A stretch of DNA of 64,000 nucleotides from an uncultured Clostridia bacterium (GCA_934270565.1 CAKQPR010000008.1:1-64000); one strand, 5' to 3'. Counted from the stretch's first letter, positions 16,015-24,840 are shown. Numbers and translations are program-made. Notes: generated by a model from the letters alone, not told the origin.

Positions 16015-17214
16015 GTGAAAATTTGCGCCGTAATTTGCGAATACAACCCGTTTCATACGGGGCACGCCTACCAACTGACGAAAGCGCTTCGCCGCTATGA
16101 CGCGGTCGTTTGCGTTATGAGCGGGAATTTCGTCCAGCGCGCCGAACCCGCGATCGCCGAAAAATACGTTCGTGCCGAAATCGCGCTGAGAAACGGCGCG
16201 GCAATGGTTGTGGAAAATCCGTTCGTTTACGCTACGGCAAACGGCGAAAAGTTTGCTTGCGGGGCTATAAAAACGCTGAAAAATCTCGGACAGATAGACG
16301 CGCTCGTTGCCGGCTGCGAAACCGACGCTCCGGAACTTATAAATATTGTTGCGGATATCCGCTACGAAGAAAGCGTAAATTTCGGAAGCGTTCTGAAAGC
16401 TCGGCTCGACGAAGGAAATTCTTATGCGGTTTCTCTCACCGAAGCCACCGTGTCCGAGGCTGTAAGCCGCGGCGCGGACGAAAAAAAAGTCCGCGAGCTT
16501 TTGTCAAGCCCTAACAACCTATTATGTATCGAGTATGTGAACGCGATCCGCCGCGAAAAACTCAATATAAAGACCGAGTTTATAAGGCGCGTCGGCGACG
16601 GTTATAACGAAAAAACGGTGCGCGGCGATTATGCTTCCGCGACGGCGATTCGCCGAATGATTTCGGACGGGGATTTTACGGCGGCTACGCCCTACCTTGC
16701 GGATCAAGCCGAAACGCTGGTCGATGAAATCAAAACTCACGGACTTGACGAAAGACTTTTTTCGGATCTTGCGCTTTATGCCGTAAAACGCGCGACCGCC
16801 GAAGAAATTTCGCGTGCGCCCGATTGTCGGGAAGGCATCGATAAAAAGATTTTCGAAGCGGCGAGGACGGCAACTGATTTGACGGAACTGCTGGCTTCGG
16901 TCAAAAGCAAGCGCTATACTCTGTCGAGAATAAGAAGAATAATTCTTCAGATACTGTTCGGCGTTACGACCGATTTTGTAAACGAATGCGATCGTCACGA
17001 ACTCCCCGCCCGAGTACTCGCGATCAGGGAAGATTTCAAACCGATGCTTGCCTATTGTAAAAATACTGTTCTTCGCACGTCCGATCTATCCTCTTTTAAC
17101 GGCGTTTTTTACGAAAGATATTTCGAAGCCGAACGAAAAGCCGCCGCGCTTTACGCTCAGATAACACGGAATAAAACCGATTTGTTTTACCCGCAAAAGC
17201 TTATAACGATATAA
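16015..17214 (+). CDS. tmcAL: tRNA(Met) cytidine acetate ligase
   Basis: A 399-aa nucleotidyltransferase-like enzyme which, in Bacillus, acetylates C34 of elongator tRNA-Met using acetate and ATP. The N-terminus carries ICEYNPFHTGHAYQL (~8-22, HIGH-like adenylylation site), then VCVMSGNFVQRAEPAIAEKYVRAEIAL and LSSPNNLLCIEYV. Length and motifs fit. Starts at GTG with GAGG upstream. It is divergent from the acetate-producing pta-ackA pair, a reasonable metabolic neighbour. Confidence 0.9.
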   Translation: MKICAVICEYNPFHTGHAYQLTKALRRYDAVVCVMSGNFVQRAEPAIAEKYVRAEIALRNGAAMVVENPFVYATANGEKFACGAIKTLKNLGQIDALVAGCETDAPELINIVADIRYEESVNFGSVLKARLDEGNSYAVSLTEATVSEAVSRGADEKKVRELLSSPNNLLCIEYVNAIRREKLNIKTEFIRRVGDGYNEKTVRGDYASATAIRRMISDGDFTAATPYLADQAETLVDEIKTHGLDERLFSDLALYAVKRATAEEISRAPDCREGIDKKIFEAARTATDLTELLASVKSKRYTLSRIRRIILQILFGVTTDFVNECDRHELPARVLAIREDFKPMLAYCKNTVLRTSDLSSFNGVFYERYFEAERKAAALYAQITRNKTDLFYPQKLITI

Positions 17215-17225
17215 TATATAAATTC

Positions 17226-17270
17226 AAAAAAGCGACGGAAACCGTAAAATCACGATACCCGTCGCTTTTT
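17226..17270. terminator. Bidirectional terminator between tmcAL and sigF
   Basis: A 12-bp stem AAAAAGCGACGG/CCGTCGCTTTTT (27-38 with 59-70) around a 20-nt loop. Confidence 0.75.
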
Positions 17271-17308
17271 GTTTGCTTTTTGCATAGTACTATGCAATAT
17301 TAAATCGC

Positions 17309-18025
17309 TTAATTAAACCCCGCGCGTAACTTTTCGATAATGCGCGATTCGAGACGTGAAATTTGCACCTGCGAAACGTTCAGCTCTCTCGCTACTTCGC
17401 TTTGCGTTTTGTCACGATAATACCGTAAAAGAATTATTTTCCGCTCGCGTTCGTTCAGTTTCAATATCCCTTCCTTTATAATTATCTTGTCTATTTCGTC
17501 ATCGGTTTTGTCTCCGCCGGTGAGTTTATCGGATATGGTCTGCCCCTGCTCGTCCTCGCCTTTGTCGTAAATCGAAACGGGAATTTTCGCCGAATCCATT
17601 GCGTAAATCACCTCTTGCGGCTCTACGCAAAACTTTTCGGCAATTTCTTCTATCGTCGGACTTCGGCTTTCGCGCAATTTGAATTCGTCCGTAAAATAAG
17701 CGATTTTACACGCAAGCGATTTGGTCGAGCGCGAAACCTTTACATATCCGTCGTCGCGTAAATACCGTTTGATTTCGCCCGCTATCATAGGCACGGCATA
17801 AGTCGAAAACCGCACGCCGAACGCCTCGCTGAAATTAGCTATGGCTTTCAGTAATCCTATACAACCGAGCTGAAAAAGATCGTCGTATTCGACGCCCTTG
17901 TTGCGGTATCTGCGCAGAATACTCTTCACGAGAGGCGAATTCTGAACGACAAGTTCGGCTTTGGCCGCCTCGTCGCCCTTTTGCGCCAGCGATATTAGTC
18001 TTTGAGTTTCGTCTCTGTCAAGCAA
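17309..18025 (-). CDS. sigF: Forespore sigma factor SigF
   Basis: A 238-aa sigma-70 family factor with regions 2 (YDDLFQLGCIGLLKAIANFSEAFGVRFSTYAVPMIAGEIKRYLRDDG), 3 (SPTIEEIAEKF) and 4 (LNERERKIILLRYYRDKTQSEVARELNVSQVQISRLES). Its place behind spoIIAA and spoIIAB identifies it as SigF, the first compartment-specific sigma of sporulation. It starts at TTG, with AGGTG 7 nt upstream. Confidence 0.95.
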   Translation of the reverse strand: MLDRDETQRLISLAQKGDEAAKAELVVQNSPLVKSILRRYRNKGVEYDDLFQLGCIGLLKAIANFSEAFGVRFSTYAVPMIAGEIKRYLRDDGYVKVSRSTKSLACKIAYFTDEFKLRESRSPTIEEIAEKFCVEPQEVIYAMDSAKIPVSIYDKGEDEQGQTISDKLTGGDKTDDEIDKIIIKEGILKLNERERKIILLRYYRDKTQSEVARELNVSQVQISRLESRIIEKLRAGFN

Positions 18026-18043
18026 CGCGATACACCTGCCGTT

Positions 18044-18466
18044 TTATTTTCTGTAAAAGCTTTTCGTCATTTCCACCGAAGTTCCCTCGCCTTTCACCGA
18101 CCTCACTACGAGCTCGTCCATAAACGTCTCCATAATAGTAAAGCCCATACCGCTACGCTCTTCGTCGGGGCGCGTCGTGTAAAACGGTTTAAGCGCGCTT
18201 TCCACGTCGTCTATCCCTACGCCGCAATCCATAACCGCGATATGTAAGTTCAGACCGTCAATGGACGCGCGGATCGTAATTTCTCCCTCTTTGCCGCCGT
18301 AAGCGTGCACGATGCAGTTGGTTACAGCTTCCGAAACGGCTGTTTTAATGTCGTCAATTTCGTCCACCGTCGGGTTCAGCTCCACGCAGAACGCCGCGAT
18401 CGCGTTACGCGCGAAAGCTTCGTTTTTGCTGACGGCGGGCAATTTCATTTCGATATAGTTATCCAT
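18044..18466 (-). CDS. spoIIAB: Anti-sigma-F factor and kinase
   Basis: A 140-aa GHKL-fold kinase: N box EAVTNCIVHAYGG (~46-58), G1 box MDCGVGIDDVESALKPFYTTRPDEERSGMGFTIMETFMD (~82-120). It binds SigF and phosphorylates SpoIIAA. Start ATG adjoins the spoIIAA stop. Confidence 0.95.
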   Translation of the reverse strand: MDNYIEMKLPAVSKNEAFARNAIAAFCVELNPTVDEIDDIKTAVSEAVTNCIVHAYGGKEGEITIRASIDGLNLHIAVMDCGVGIDDVESALKPFYTTRPDEERSGMGFTIMETFMDELVVRSVKGEGTSVEMTKSFYRK

Positions 18467-18784
18467 TTAAGCCTCCTTAATATCAACCTTGGGCATAATT
18501 CCGTAAATTCCCGAAACACGCAGAACCTTATCGACGCCTTTTGTTGCGCCCGCAACGTAAATCGGCACGCCGCGATCCGCAAGTTTTCTGTACCTGCCGA
18601 GCAAAACGCCGATGCCCGTACTATCCATAAATTTAAGTTCGGAAAGCACGAACACGGCTTTCTTCATTTTCGTCGCGTCTATTACCGCGTCTATTTTTGC
18701 CCGAACGGCGGAAGCGTTGCTTTCGTCGAGCTCGCCCGAGATCCCGAGGTAAAGCGTTCCGCCCACGGTTTTATATTCGAACAT
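18467..18784 (-). CDS. spoIIAA: Anti-sigma factor antagonist
   Basis: A 105-aa STAS-domain protein. The phosphorylatable serine lies in KFMDSTGIGVLLGRY (~55-69). When dephosphorylated it pulls SpoIIAB off SigF. An upstream in-frame GTG at 18790 lies inside the AGGAGG ribosome site, so the ATG at 18784 (5 nt spacing) is the better start. First gene of the spoIIA operon. I found no convincing SigH promoter upstream. Confidence 0.95.
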   Translation of the reverse strand: MFEYKTVGGTLYLGISGELDESNASAVRAKIDAVIDATKMKKAVFVLSELKFMDSTGIGVLLGRYRKLADRGVPIYVAGATKGVDKVLRVSGIYGIMPKVDIKEA

Positions 18785-18989
18785 AAGCACCTCCTTGATT
18801 TGTCTAATCCATTCTAACTCTTTTCCGATGTCGTATTTTGGCAGGTTTTGCGATTAAAATCAAATTACGGTCGAAAACGGTTTATGCGTTTATCAACGTG
18901 CTTTTTCGGCGCTTCATATTACTGAAATCAACGCGCTAAAAGCGAAAAGAAAAATTTTGAATTTTTTTAAAAAATCTGCCCGTTTTTCC

Positions 18990-19018
18990 TTGACTTATTT
19001 TTCGATTTATAGTATCAT
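18990..19018 (+). promoter_or_regulatory. Promoter of the six-tRNA cluster
   Basis: TTGACT (18990-18995), a 17-bp spacer and TATCAT (19013-19018), 25 nt before tRNA-Pro. Confidence 0.7.
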
Positions 19019-19042
19019 ATCTAAGTCAGCGCAAGATGGTTG

Positions 19043-19118
19043 CGGGGCGTAGCGCAGTTGGTAGCGCGCGTGGTTTGGGACCATGAGGTCGTGAGTTCGA
19101 GTCTCGTCGCCCCGACCA
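19043..19118 (+). tRNA. tRNA-Pro (anticodon TGG)
   Basis: A full cloverleaf. Acceptor CGGGGCG pairs with CGCCCCG, the anticodon loop is TTTGGGA, and the CCA end is encoded. First of six tRNA genes. Confidence 0.95.
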
Positions 19119-19147
19119 AAATTCCCTCCCCCATAAGCTCTGTTCGT

Positions 19148-19224
19148 GGGCCATTAGCTCAGTTGGTTAGAGCAACCGGCTCATAACCGGTCGGTCCGGG
19201 GTTCAAGTCCCTGATGGCCCACCA
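19148..19224 (+). tRNA. tRNA with CAT anticodon (elongator Met or lysidine Ile2)
   Basis: Acceptor GGGCCAT/ATGGCCC, anticodon loop CTCATAA, CCA encoded. A paired first base rules out the initiator. The body resembles tRNAs now often recognised as Ile2 (C34 converted to lysidine), so the amino acid is uncertain. Confidence 0.9.
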
Positions 19225-19250
19225 CAAAATCTTATACTCCACAAATTTGT

Positions 19251-19327
19251 GGCCTGGTAGTTCAGTTGGTTAGAACGCTAGCCTGTCACGCTAGAGGTCG
19301 AGGGTTCGACTCCCTTCCAGGTCGCCA
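19251..19327 (+). tRNA. tRNA-Asp (anticodon GTC)
   Basis: Anticodon stem CTAGC/GCTAG around CTGTCAC, acceptor GGCCTGG with CCAGGTC (one G-T pair), discriminator G and encoded CCA. Confidence 0.95.
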
Positions 19328-19334
19328 TTTTTTT

Positions 19335-19410
19335 GCCTCGATAGCTCAGTCGGTAGAGCAGGAGACTGAAAATCTCCGTGTCGGTGGTTCGATTCCGCCT
19401 CGAGGCACCA
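19335..19410 (+). tRNA. tRNA-Phe (anticodon GAA)
   Basis: Acceptor GCCTCGA/TCGAGGC, anticodon loop CTGAAAA, CCA encoded. Confidence 0.95.
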
Positions 19411-19417
19411 TTATTTT

Positions 19418-19492
19418 GCTGGAGTAGCTCAATGGCAGAGCAACTGATTTGTAATCAGTAGGTTGCGGGTTCAACTCCCATCTCCAGCTCCA
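19418..19492 (+). tRNA. tRNA-Thr (anticodon TGT)
   Basis: Acceptor GCTGGAG/CTCCAGC, anticodon loop TTTGTAA, discriminator T and encoded CCA. Confidence 0.95.
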
Positions 19493-19512
19493 CGCCGTTG
19501 GCTTCGGAATTT

Positions 19513-19597
<85 letters not shown>

Positions 19598-19633
19598 CAA
19601 TAAAAGCACACCTATGAAGGTGTGCTTTTATTG
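19598..19633 (+). terminator. Terminator of the six-tRNA cluster
   Basis: A perfect 16-bp inverted repeat with a 4-nt loop directly after tRNA-Tyr; the right arm ends in TTTTATTG. Confidence 0.85.
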
Positions 19634-19837
19634 TGCATGCGACGTGTCGTTATTCAACCTCGCTGTCTAAATAATTCTATTCTATGCCTTTGTATTTTCA
19701 CTTATAAACACAAGTCCACTATCTATAAATTATTTGCAAGCGAGGTTCGCGGTGGCGAAAGCCACCAAGGGAGAGAAGCGACCGCCCTTCCGCCCTGCCC
19801 GCCTGAATTTTGTTTATACATAACTTTTTCAATAAAC
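19634..19837. other. Non-coding gap with a GC-rich hairpin
   Basis: No gene is credible here. A GGTGGC-GAAA-GCCACC hairpin (19750-19766) sits in a short GC-rich, purine-skewed stretch (to ~19805) inside AT-rich flanks. Function unknown; it could be a remnant of a mobile or structured element. Confidence 0.35.
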
Positions 19838-19869
19838 GAACCGACCGTTCGAATGAGAACGGTCGGTTC
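19838..19869 (-). terminator. Terminator of the GH2 gene
   Basis: A perfect 13-bp stem (19838-19850 with 19857-19869) and a 6-nt loop, 16 nt past the GH2 stop codon. On the minus strand it is followed by GTTTATTG. Confidence 0.7.
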
Positions 19870-19885
19870 CATTTTAAATACATTA

Positions 19886-22225
19886 TTACACAATCGGGAT
19901 TTCAATCTTCCCTATTTTTAACCCATCGGATTCGGCGTAAACGACGAGTGTTCCGTCAGCGTCACCGACTTTTACCGCGGCAGTGGCTCGTCCTGCGTAC
20001 ATTTTGCAAATCGAGCGACAAAAACTTGCCATATCGGTATTATCCGCTCCCGCCGAATAAACTAATCCTGCACCGTTAGTTGTAAACGTAACGCTCGGTG
20101 TTGCGGTCGGGACTTCTCTTCCCTCTGCATCGAGAACGCGACAGGAAATCAGCGCCATATCGCCTTTACCCGCTCTTAAAGGCAGTTTATTCATAAGTGT
20201 AAGTTCGAGCGCAACGCTCGCTCCCGACGTTTCTTTTTTGTCGGTTACAACGACTTTGCCGCCGATTTTGCCGAAAACTTCGATTTTTCCCGCGCGGTAC
20301 GGAACGTGCCATTCGGCGTGATCGTATTTTCCGACCGTGCGCACACCCAAGCTTTCGCCGTTAAGGAATAATTCCGCTTCTTCACAATTCGTATAGGCGA
20401 CAACGCGAATAATATCGCCCTCGCGCCCCTCGAAATTCCAGTGCGGCAATAAGTGGATCATCGGCTCGCTTCCCCAGAACGAAAGATTTTGATAGAACGA
20501 GTCTTTCTTCTGCCAGAATAGATCTATCGCACCCGAACACGAACAACGGCGCGGCAACGTCGCCTCGCCGAGGTACTCGTACGCGTGCCACTGAAACCCT
20601 CCGAGAACCCACTCGCGCGACGTAAGGAATTTCCACGTTTTCTCCCTGCCGAGGAACCATGCGTTCACGTCGTTATCGTAAGCACTCACTCTGCCAAGCG
20701 CGGGATCGTTCGGATAATACCACCCGCGAACGTTGCCCGCCGCGCAATTTTCGGACGAGAAAATCGCCTTATCGGGGTGAGTCGCGTGAACTTCATCAAA
20801 AAGATTAAGGTTGTAATTGATACCGATAATATCGCAATCGTCGTAAACCGTAGCGACGTTCGGCGATCTGTCGTTTGCCGTCATTACGGGACGCGTTCGA
20901 TCGAGGCTATGAGCAACACTCACGAGATGCCTGCATATTCGCCGTCCCTGCTCGTTCACGAAGAGAGCTTCTTCGTTCCCGACCGACCACATAATAACCG
21001 ACGGTCGATTTCTGTCGCGACGGATCAGCGTTTCGAGCTGAGAAATCCCTTCGTCGGTAGATTCGAACCAACGCGTTTCGTCCATTACCAAAAGTCCGTA
21101 TTCGTCGCAAGCGTCCATAAGTACGGGCGATTGCGGATAATGGCTCATACGGAAAGCGTTTGCGCCCATTTCTTTGACCGTCAGCACCTTTTCGCGGTTT
21201 ATATTGTCCGGACACGCTCTGCCGAGAAGTCCGAAAACCTCATGACCGCATACACCTTGCAAAAGTATATGACGATCGTTAAGAAAAAGTCCTTTATCGG
21301 GCGTCATTTCAACCGTTCGGAAACCGAAACGAACCTCGTCGCAATCAACCGCTTCTTCACCATCAAAAACGGTCGTACGGCAAGTATAAAGATACGGATC
21401 GTCTATATCCCAAAGCCTCGGATCGGCAACCGTAGCGGAAGTTACGAGAGTTGTTTTATCGTAAGCGTTTACCGAACCGTCCGATCGAGTCGAAGCAACG
21501 AGTTTTCCTTCGCGATCGAATATTTCGTTTTTCACGCGAAAAACTTTATTTTCGGGCAACGCTGCGTCGTAACGAACGGTGTTCTCTATCCGGACACTCC
21601 ATTTTCCGTCCGTTTGTTTTTCGGGCGCAACGTAAATACCGTAAAGATCGCTTGCAAGTGGCGAAGTTTTTATAAGATAGACGTGGCGATAAATTCCCGC
21701 GCCTTCGTACCACCAGCCCTCGTGCTCGTCGGCGCGAACGTAGACGGCAAGAACGTTATTCTCCCCGTATTTTACAACGTCGGTTATATCTACCTCGAAC
21801 GGCGTATATCCGGTAAAACTATGCTTCATCAGGCAACCGTTGAGGTATACGGTTGCTTGAGTTGCAACGCCTTCGAATAAAAGCGTAAGCCGTTTTCCTT
21901 CATCTTCCCGAGGAACGATAAATTTTTTGCGATACCAACCGTTATCATATGAAACGAACCCGAGCGCGCAATTCTTATTCGGGTCGGCGGCGTCGGCAAA
22001 AAGATAATCGTGCGGTAACGTCACCCTGTCCCACCGCTCGTTGTTATGCTCTCTTACGTTATCGTAAGAATCGCCCTCGTCGAAGTGTTCGACTGCGGCG
22101 GGTCCGATATGAAAACGCTCCGTTTTTGCAGAGGTGTACATAATACCTTTGCTTGCGGATTCAGGGTACTTTACGTCTCCGCGGTGGAAAAGCCATCCGT
22201 CGTCAAACAATATTCGTTCTCTCAT
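19886..22225 (-). CDS. Glycoside hydrolase family 2 protein (beta-galactosidase/glucuronidase type)
   Basis: A 779-aa enzyme. The N-terminal sugar-binding jelly roll (WDRVTLPHDYLF, GWYRKKFIVP, VYLNGCLMKHSFTGYTPFEVDIT) is followed by an immunoglobulin-like domain, then the catalytic barrel: LLQGVCGHEVFG, GANAFRMSHYPQSP, WSVGNEE (acid/base Glu, ~419) and FSSENCAAG (nucleophile Glu, ~495). A C-terminal beta domain ends near EIPIV. No signal peptide, so it is intracellular. It lies alone between tRNA clusters under its own promoter. The sugar preference cannot be read. Confidence 0.9.
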   Translation of the reverse strand: MRERILFDDGWLFHRGDVKYPESASKGIMYTSAKTERFHIGPAAVEHFDEGDSYDNVREHNNERWDRVTLPHDYLFADAADPNKNCALGFVSYDNGWYRKKFIVPREDEGKRLTLLFEGVATQATVYLNGCLMKHSFTGYTPFEVDITDVVKYGENNVLAVYVRADEHEGWWYEGAGIYRHVYLIKTSPLASDLYGIYVAPEKQTDGKWSVRIENTVRYDAALPENKVFRVKNEIFDREGKLVASTRSDGSVNAYDKTTLVTSATVADPRLWDIDDPYLYTCRTTVFDGEEAVDCDEVRFGFRTVEMTPDKGLFLNDRHILLQGVCGHEVFGLLGRACPDNINREKVLTVKEMGANAFRMSHYPQSPVLMDACDEYGLLVMDETRWFESTDEGISQLETLIRRDRNRPSVIMWSVGNEEALFVNEQGRRICRHLVSVAHSLDRTRPVMTANDRSPNVATVYDDCDIIGINYNLNLFDEVHATHPDKAIFSSENCAAGNVRGWYYPNDPALGRVSAYDNDVNAWFLGREKTWKFLTSREWVLGGFQWHAYEYLGEATLPRRCSCSGAIDLFWQKKDSFYQNLSFWGSEPMIHLLPHWNFEGREGDIIRVVAYTNCEEAELFLNGESLGVRTVGKYDHAEWHVPYRAGKIEVFGKIGGKVVVTDKKETSGASVALELTLMNKLPLRAGKGDMALISCRVLDAEGREVPTATPSVTFTTNGAGLVYSAGADNTDMASFCRSICKMYAGRATAAVKVGDADGTLVVYAESDGLKIGKIEIPIV

Positions 22226-22256
22226 ACTTTTCTCCTATAACCGTGTATACGTAAAA

Positions 22257-22285
22257 ATTGTATCACACTATCACGCGTAAGTCAA
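22257..22285 (-). promoter_or_regulatory. Promoter of the GH2 gene
   Basis: On the minus strand: TTGACT, a 17-bp spacer and TACAAT. GTGATA repeats twice in the spacer and could be an operator. Confidence 0.7.
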
Positions 22286-22374
22286 TAAAACCGATGGGGT
22301 AAAAAACGATTAAATTATTTCTTCACAGAATTATATCGTTTTTACATATTTTTAGTTGTATACCCGAAAAATAT

Positions 22375-22403
22375 TTGACTTTCGCTGAATAATGTGTTAC
22401 ATT
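22375..22403 (+). promoter_or_regulatory. Promoter of the structured RNA
   Basis: TTGACT (22375-22380), a 17-bp spacer and TACATT (22398-22403). The expected start site (~22410) is the first base of a 16-bp helix. Confidence 0.65.
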
Positions 22404-22409
22404 TTATTT

Positions 22410-22611
22410 GCCAAACAATTCTTACAGCCCTAATCAGGAGTACGGACTTTTTTATTTTCAAAATTAACATTTACGCACAAACAGGTGAAATTTGCAAAAA
22501 TGTGAACTTCGCTTATGTTTGTGCGATATTTCCGTACCACGTAAGAATTGTTTGGCGACAGTCGGAGTTTACGTTTTGGTGCGTCGGCTCCTGCCGGCGC
22601 ATTTTTATTTT
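22410..22611 (+). ncRNA. Candidate structured RNA, unknown family
   Basis: A promoter, a nested rod-like fold and a terminator in order. P1 is a perfect 16-bp pairing (22410-22425 with 22541-22556). P2 is 7 bp (22440-22446 with 22531-22537). P3 is 10 bp (22474-22483 with 22516-22525). A weak P4 is 5 bp (22485-22489 with 22508-22512). The 5' strand carries a 14-nt and a U-rich 27-nt bulge. A GC-rich terminator stem with T5AT4 follows (22579-22610). No riboswitch or RNA family I know fits; a 6S-like mimic or a new riboswitch are both open. Confidence 0.6.
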
Positions 22612-22626
22612 GCGGAGGAAACGTCA

Positions 22627-22650
22627 ATGATTGAATTTTCAAGTTCATAA
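22627..22650 (+). CDS. Possible 7-residue leader peptide
   Basis: ATG ATT GAA TTT TCA AGT TCA TAA, with a GGAGG ribosome site 8 nt upstream, lies between the structured RNA's terminator and the lipoprotein gene. It may be a translated leader or chance; the strong ribosome site is the main support. Confidence 0.3.
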   Translation: MIEFSSS

Positions 22651-22704
22651 AGCGGCATAAAGCTAATAAGAATCGAAATTAAATCATTTTCGGAGGAAAG
22701 AAAA

Positions 22705-24340
22705 ATGAAGAAAAAAGTCTTGGCTTTAATGTTTACGGTTTGTATGATTGTGCCTTGTATGGCGGCGCTGACCGCTTGCGGAGGAGATGGCGTTACTTCC
22801 GGACATACTCACACTTGGGCGGAAAAGTATACCTACAACACAACTCAACACTGGAAGAAATGCGTCGATTGCGACGAGACAACCGAGAAAGAAAATCACG
22901 AATTAGCCGACGGGCTCTGCTCTGTTTGCGGTTACGTCGATAGCACGAAAGTTGCGCCGCAAAAACAAGCGATGTCCAAATATTTTTCGGGCGTAAAAGC
23001 GACGTATAAAAAAGAAACGGCAGTAGATTCCGACGGCGAAGCAAAGGATTTTAAGACGCTTGTGGATCGTCAGATCGACGTTCTCGCTCAGGACTTGCTT
23101 GATCGTTTGGATTACGTTTACAGCGACTTAAGAGGCAATAGAAAGGACAATTGGGGAAAAGATTACATTCTGGCGGACGCTAACGATCCGACGGGCGATT
23201 ACAGATATTACGGAAAATACGGTAGCGGCCGAGGCGTTGCCGCATATGTAGAGAGTGCCGCGTTACTAACGACGCTCGACGAAAGCTTTTATAACTCCGT
23301 AGAAGACGGCAGCGCGGAATTAAAGGAAATCAATATTAACAGTGTAGACGATTATCAGAAGTCGTTGGTAATCAGCAATACTAGCAATAACTATTTAGCA
23401 CATAGCAGTGTATTATGTCTGATAGGAGCAATCAACGGCGGTTCGATGAAAATCGATCCTACCGGTTACATGCCGTTTGAAACCGATGAAAATAAAAAAT
23501 GGTTAGTTACGAACTTAACTTCCGAAGAGACGAAAGAATCGTTAAAGTTGTCGATTGCGCAAGGAATAACCAAAAGTGAAAACACCGATTATGATTCTTT
23601 AATAAGCGAAATAAATGAATTAGGGTTCGGCGGCGATATTGAAAAAAACATTAGAAAACATCATTTACAACAGCATTATAGGAAATGAAAGAATTTCCGA
23701 AGATAAAGGATACTATGACGTAATAAATGCCGATTATGACGGTATAATCAATTTCGCTAATTGTAACGAAATAAATACAGATGCAAGATATAATGCCAAC
23801 AACTCCCCTCGCCTATTTAAAGGATATAATATCGTTGTTCCGGCAATCGTAAAAGCCGCTTTGAATAATAAATTCGACAATACGGACGTCCCTGTTTTTC
23901 CCGCGTTTTCAAAAACGGCGGTAGCTTATACGAACAACGCCGAGGGCTTTAACGAGGCGCAGAATTACGAAACGATAACATTACTCGCAAAAGCAAACAC
24001 TCCATACACCAAGCTTGCAATGAAAATATCGGGTAGCAATATCGACGGCGAAAGCGTCAAATTGAAATATCAGGTATACGTCAACGACGAGCGTAAAGGT
24101 GCTCAAAGCCGTATTGATTTAACAAATGATGAACAAATAATAGAAATAGATAAATTTAAAGAAAGAGGAAAGAAATTTAACGCGTATAGCGGCAACAAAA
24201 CATCCGATCTTAACACGAATATTTTTGAAAATTCGGTAGTTGCCGATGCCGATACGGACGGCTATATAAAAATTGTTTTTACTAACGACAGCGGCGTTAA
24301 GTTTAAGGTTACTTTCGACGGTTATTACGACAAAGTATAG
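22705..24340 (+). pseudogene. Lipoprotein gene split by a frameshift at an A7 run
   Basis: The first frame (22705-23688) starts with a lipoprotein signal MKKKVLALMFTVCMIVPCMAALTAC (lipobox LTAC, Cys ~25), a His/Cys-rich segment (HTHTWAEKY...CVDCDE...CSVCGYVD) and a soluble domain. At 23642-23648 (seven A) the frame shifts; the rest of the protein continues in the next frame to 24340. Removing one A joins them into one ~545-aa protein. It may be an inactivated gene, a slippage-controlled gene or a sequence error. I do not recognise the soluble domain. Confidence 0.7.
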
Positions 24341-24368
24341 TTTCAAGCAATATTTATACTAGCACAAT

Positions 24369-24402
24369 AAAACCACCCGTCCGATAGCGACGAGTGGTTT
24401 TA
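24369..24402. terminator. Bidirectional terminator between lipoprotein and Spo0A-like genes
   Basis: AAAACCAC...GTGGTTTT stem extended by CGTC/GACG across one mismatch; T runs on both sides. Confidence 0.65.
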
Positions 24403-24410
24403 CGTTTGTT

Positions 24411-24803
24411 TTATAGGTTTTTAAGGTTTTTTATCAGTATTTCATTTCGGAAATAATCGTTATTAACAAATTCGGCAATTAAGGCAATAAACTCCTTTGT
24501 GCTTATGGTGATACCCTGTTTCACATACTCTATTCCGAGTATTCCGTTCAAGCGTTTAAGGTTGCCTTGATCCTGCACGTAGTTTACGGCGAATCTTATG
24601 GACCTTTCCACTTTAACAACCGCAACGTTGTTCTTCTCGGCAACCTCTTTGCAGATGCTTTTCATTGCTCCTTTGTTTTTCTTGTACACAAGTACGGCGT
24701 TCTTCAGATAGTCGAATCCTTGGAGCGACGGGTTCATACCTATCTCCATAAACAATGCAGACACTATTGTGCCATCGTCACATTCTACTCCGGTTTCAGC
24801 CAT
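24411..24803 (-). CDS. Spo0A C-terminal (effector) domain protein without receiver
   Basis: A 130-aa protein matching only the DNA-binding half of Spo0A: LFMEIGMNPSLQGFDYLKNAV, then the recognition-helix region VVKVERSIRFAVNYVQDQGNLKRLNGILG, and STKEFIALIAEFV. Spo0A itself has a phosphorylated receiver domain in front, absent here. GGAG lies 9 nt before the ATG at 24803; an earlier in-frame ATG has no ribosome site. It could bind Spo0A boxes independent of phosphorylation, or be a mobile-element regulator. It sits in the accessory stretch with its own promoter. Confidence 0.75.
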   Translation of the reverse strand: MAETGVECDDGTIVSALFMEIGMNPSLQGFDYLKNAVLVYKKNKGAMKSICKEVAEKNNVAVVKVERSIRFAVNYVQDQGNLKRLNGILGIEYVKQGITISTKEFIALIAEFVNNDYFRNEILIKNLKNL

Positions 24804-24840
24804 TTTTAAGTTCTCCTTCATATGTTTTAATTTTGACTAC

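Noticed and set aside
22410..22611. 6S RNA
   Set aside because: Bulges are strongly one-sided and there is no symmetric central bubble, so the 6S shape is not met; left as unknown.
23639..24340. A separate gene starting at TTG
   Set aside because: No ribosome site at 23639 and it continues the interrupted lipoprotein; better seen as a frameshift.
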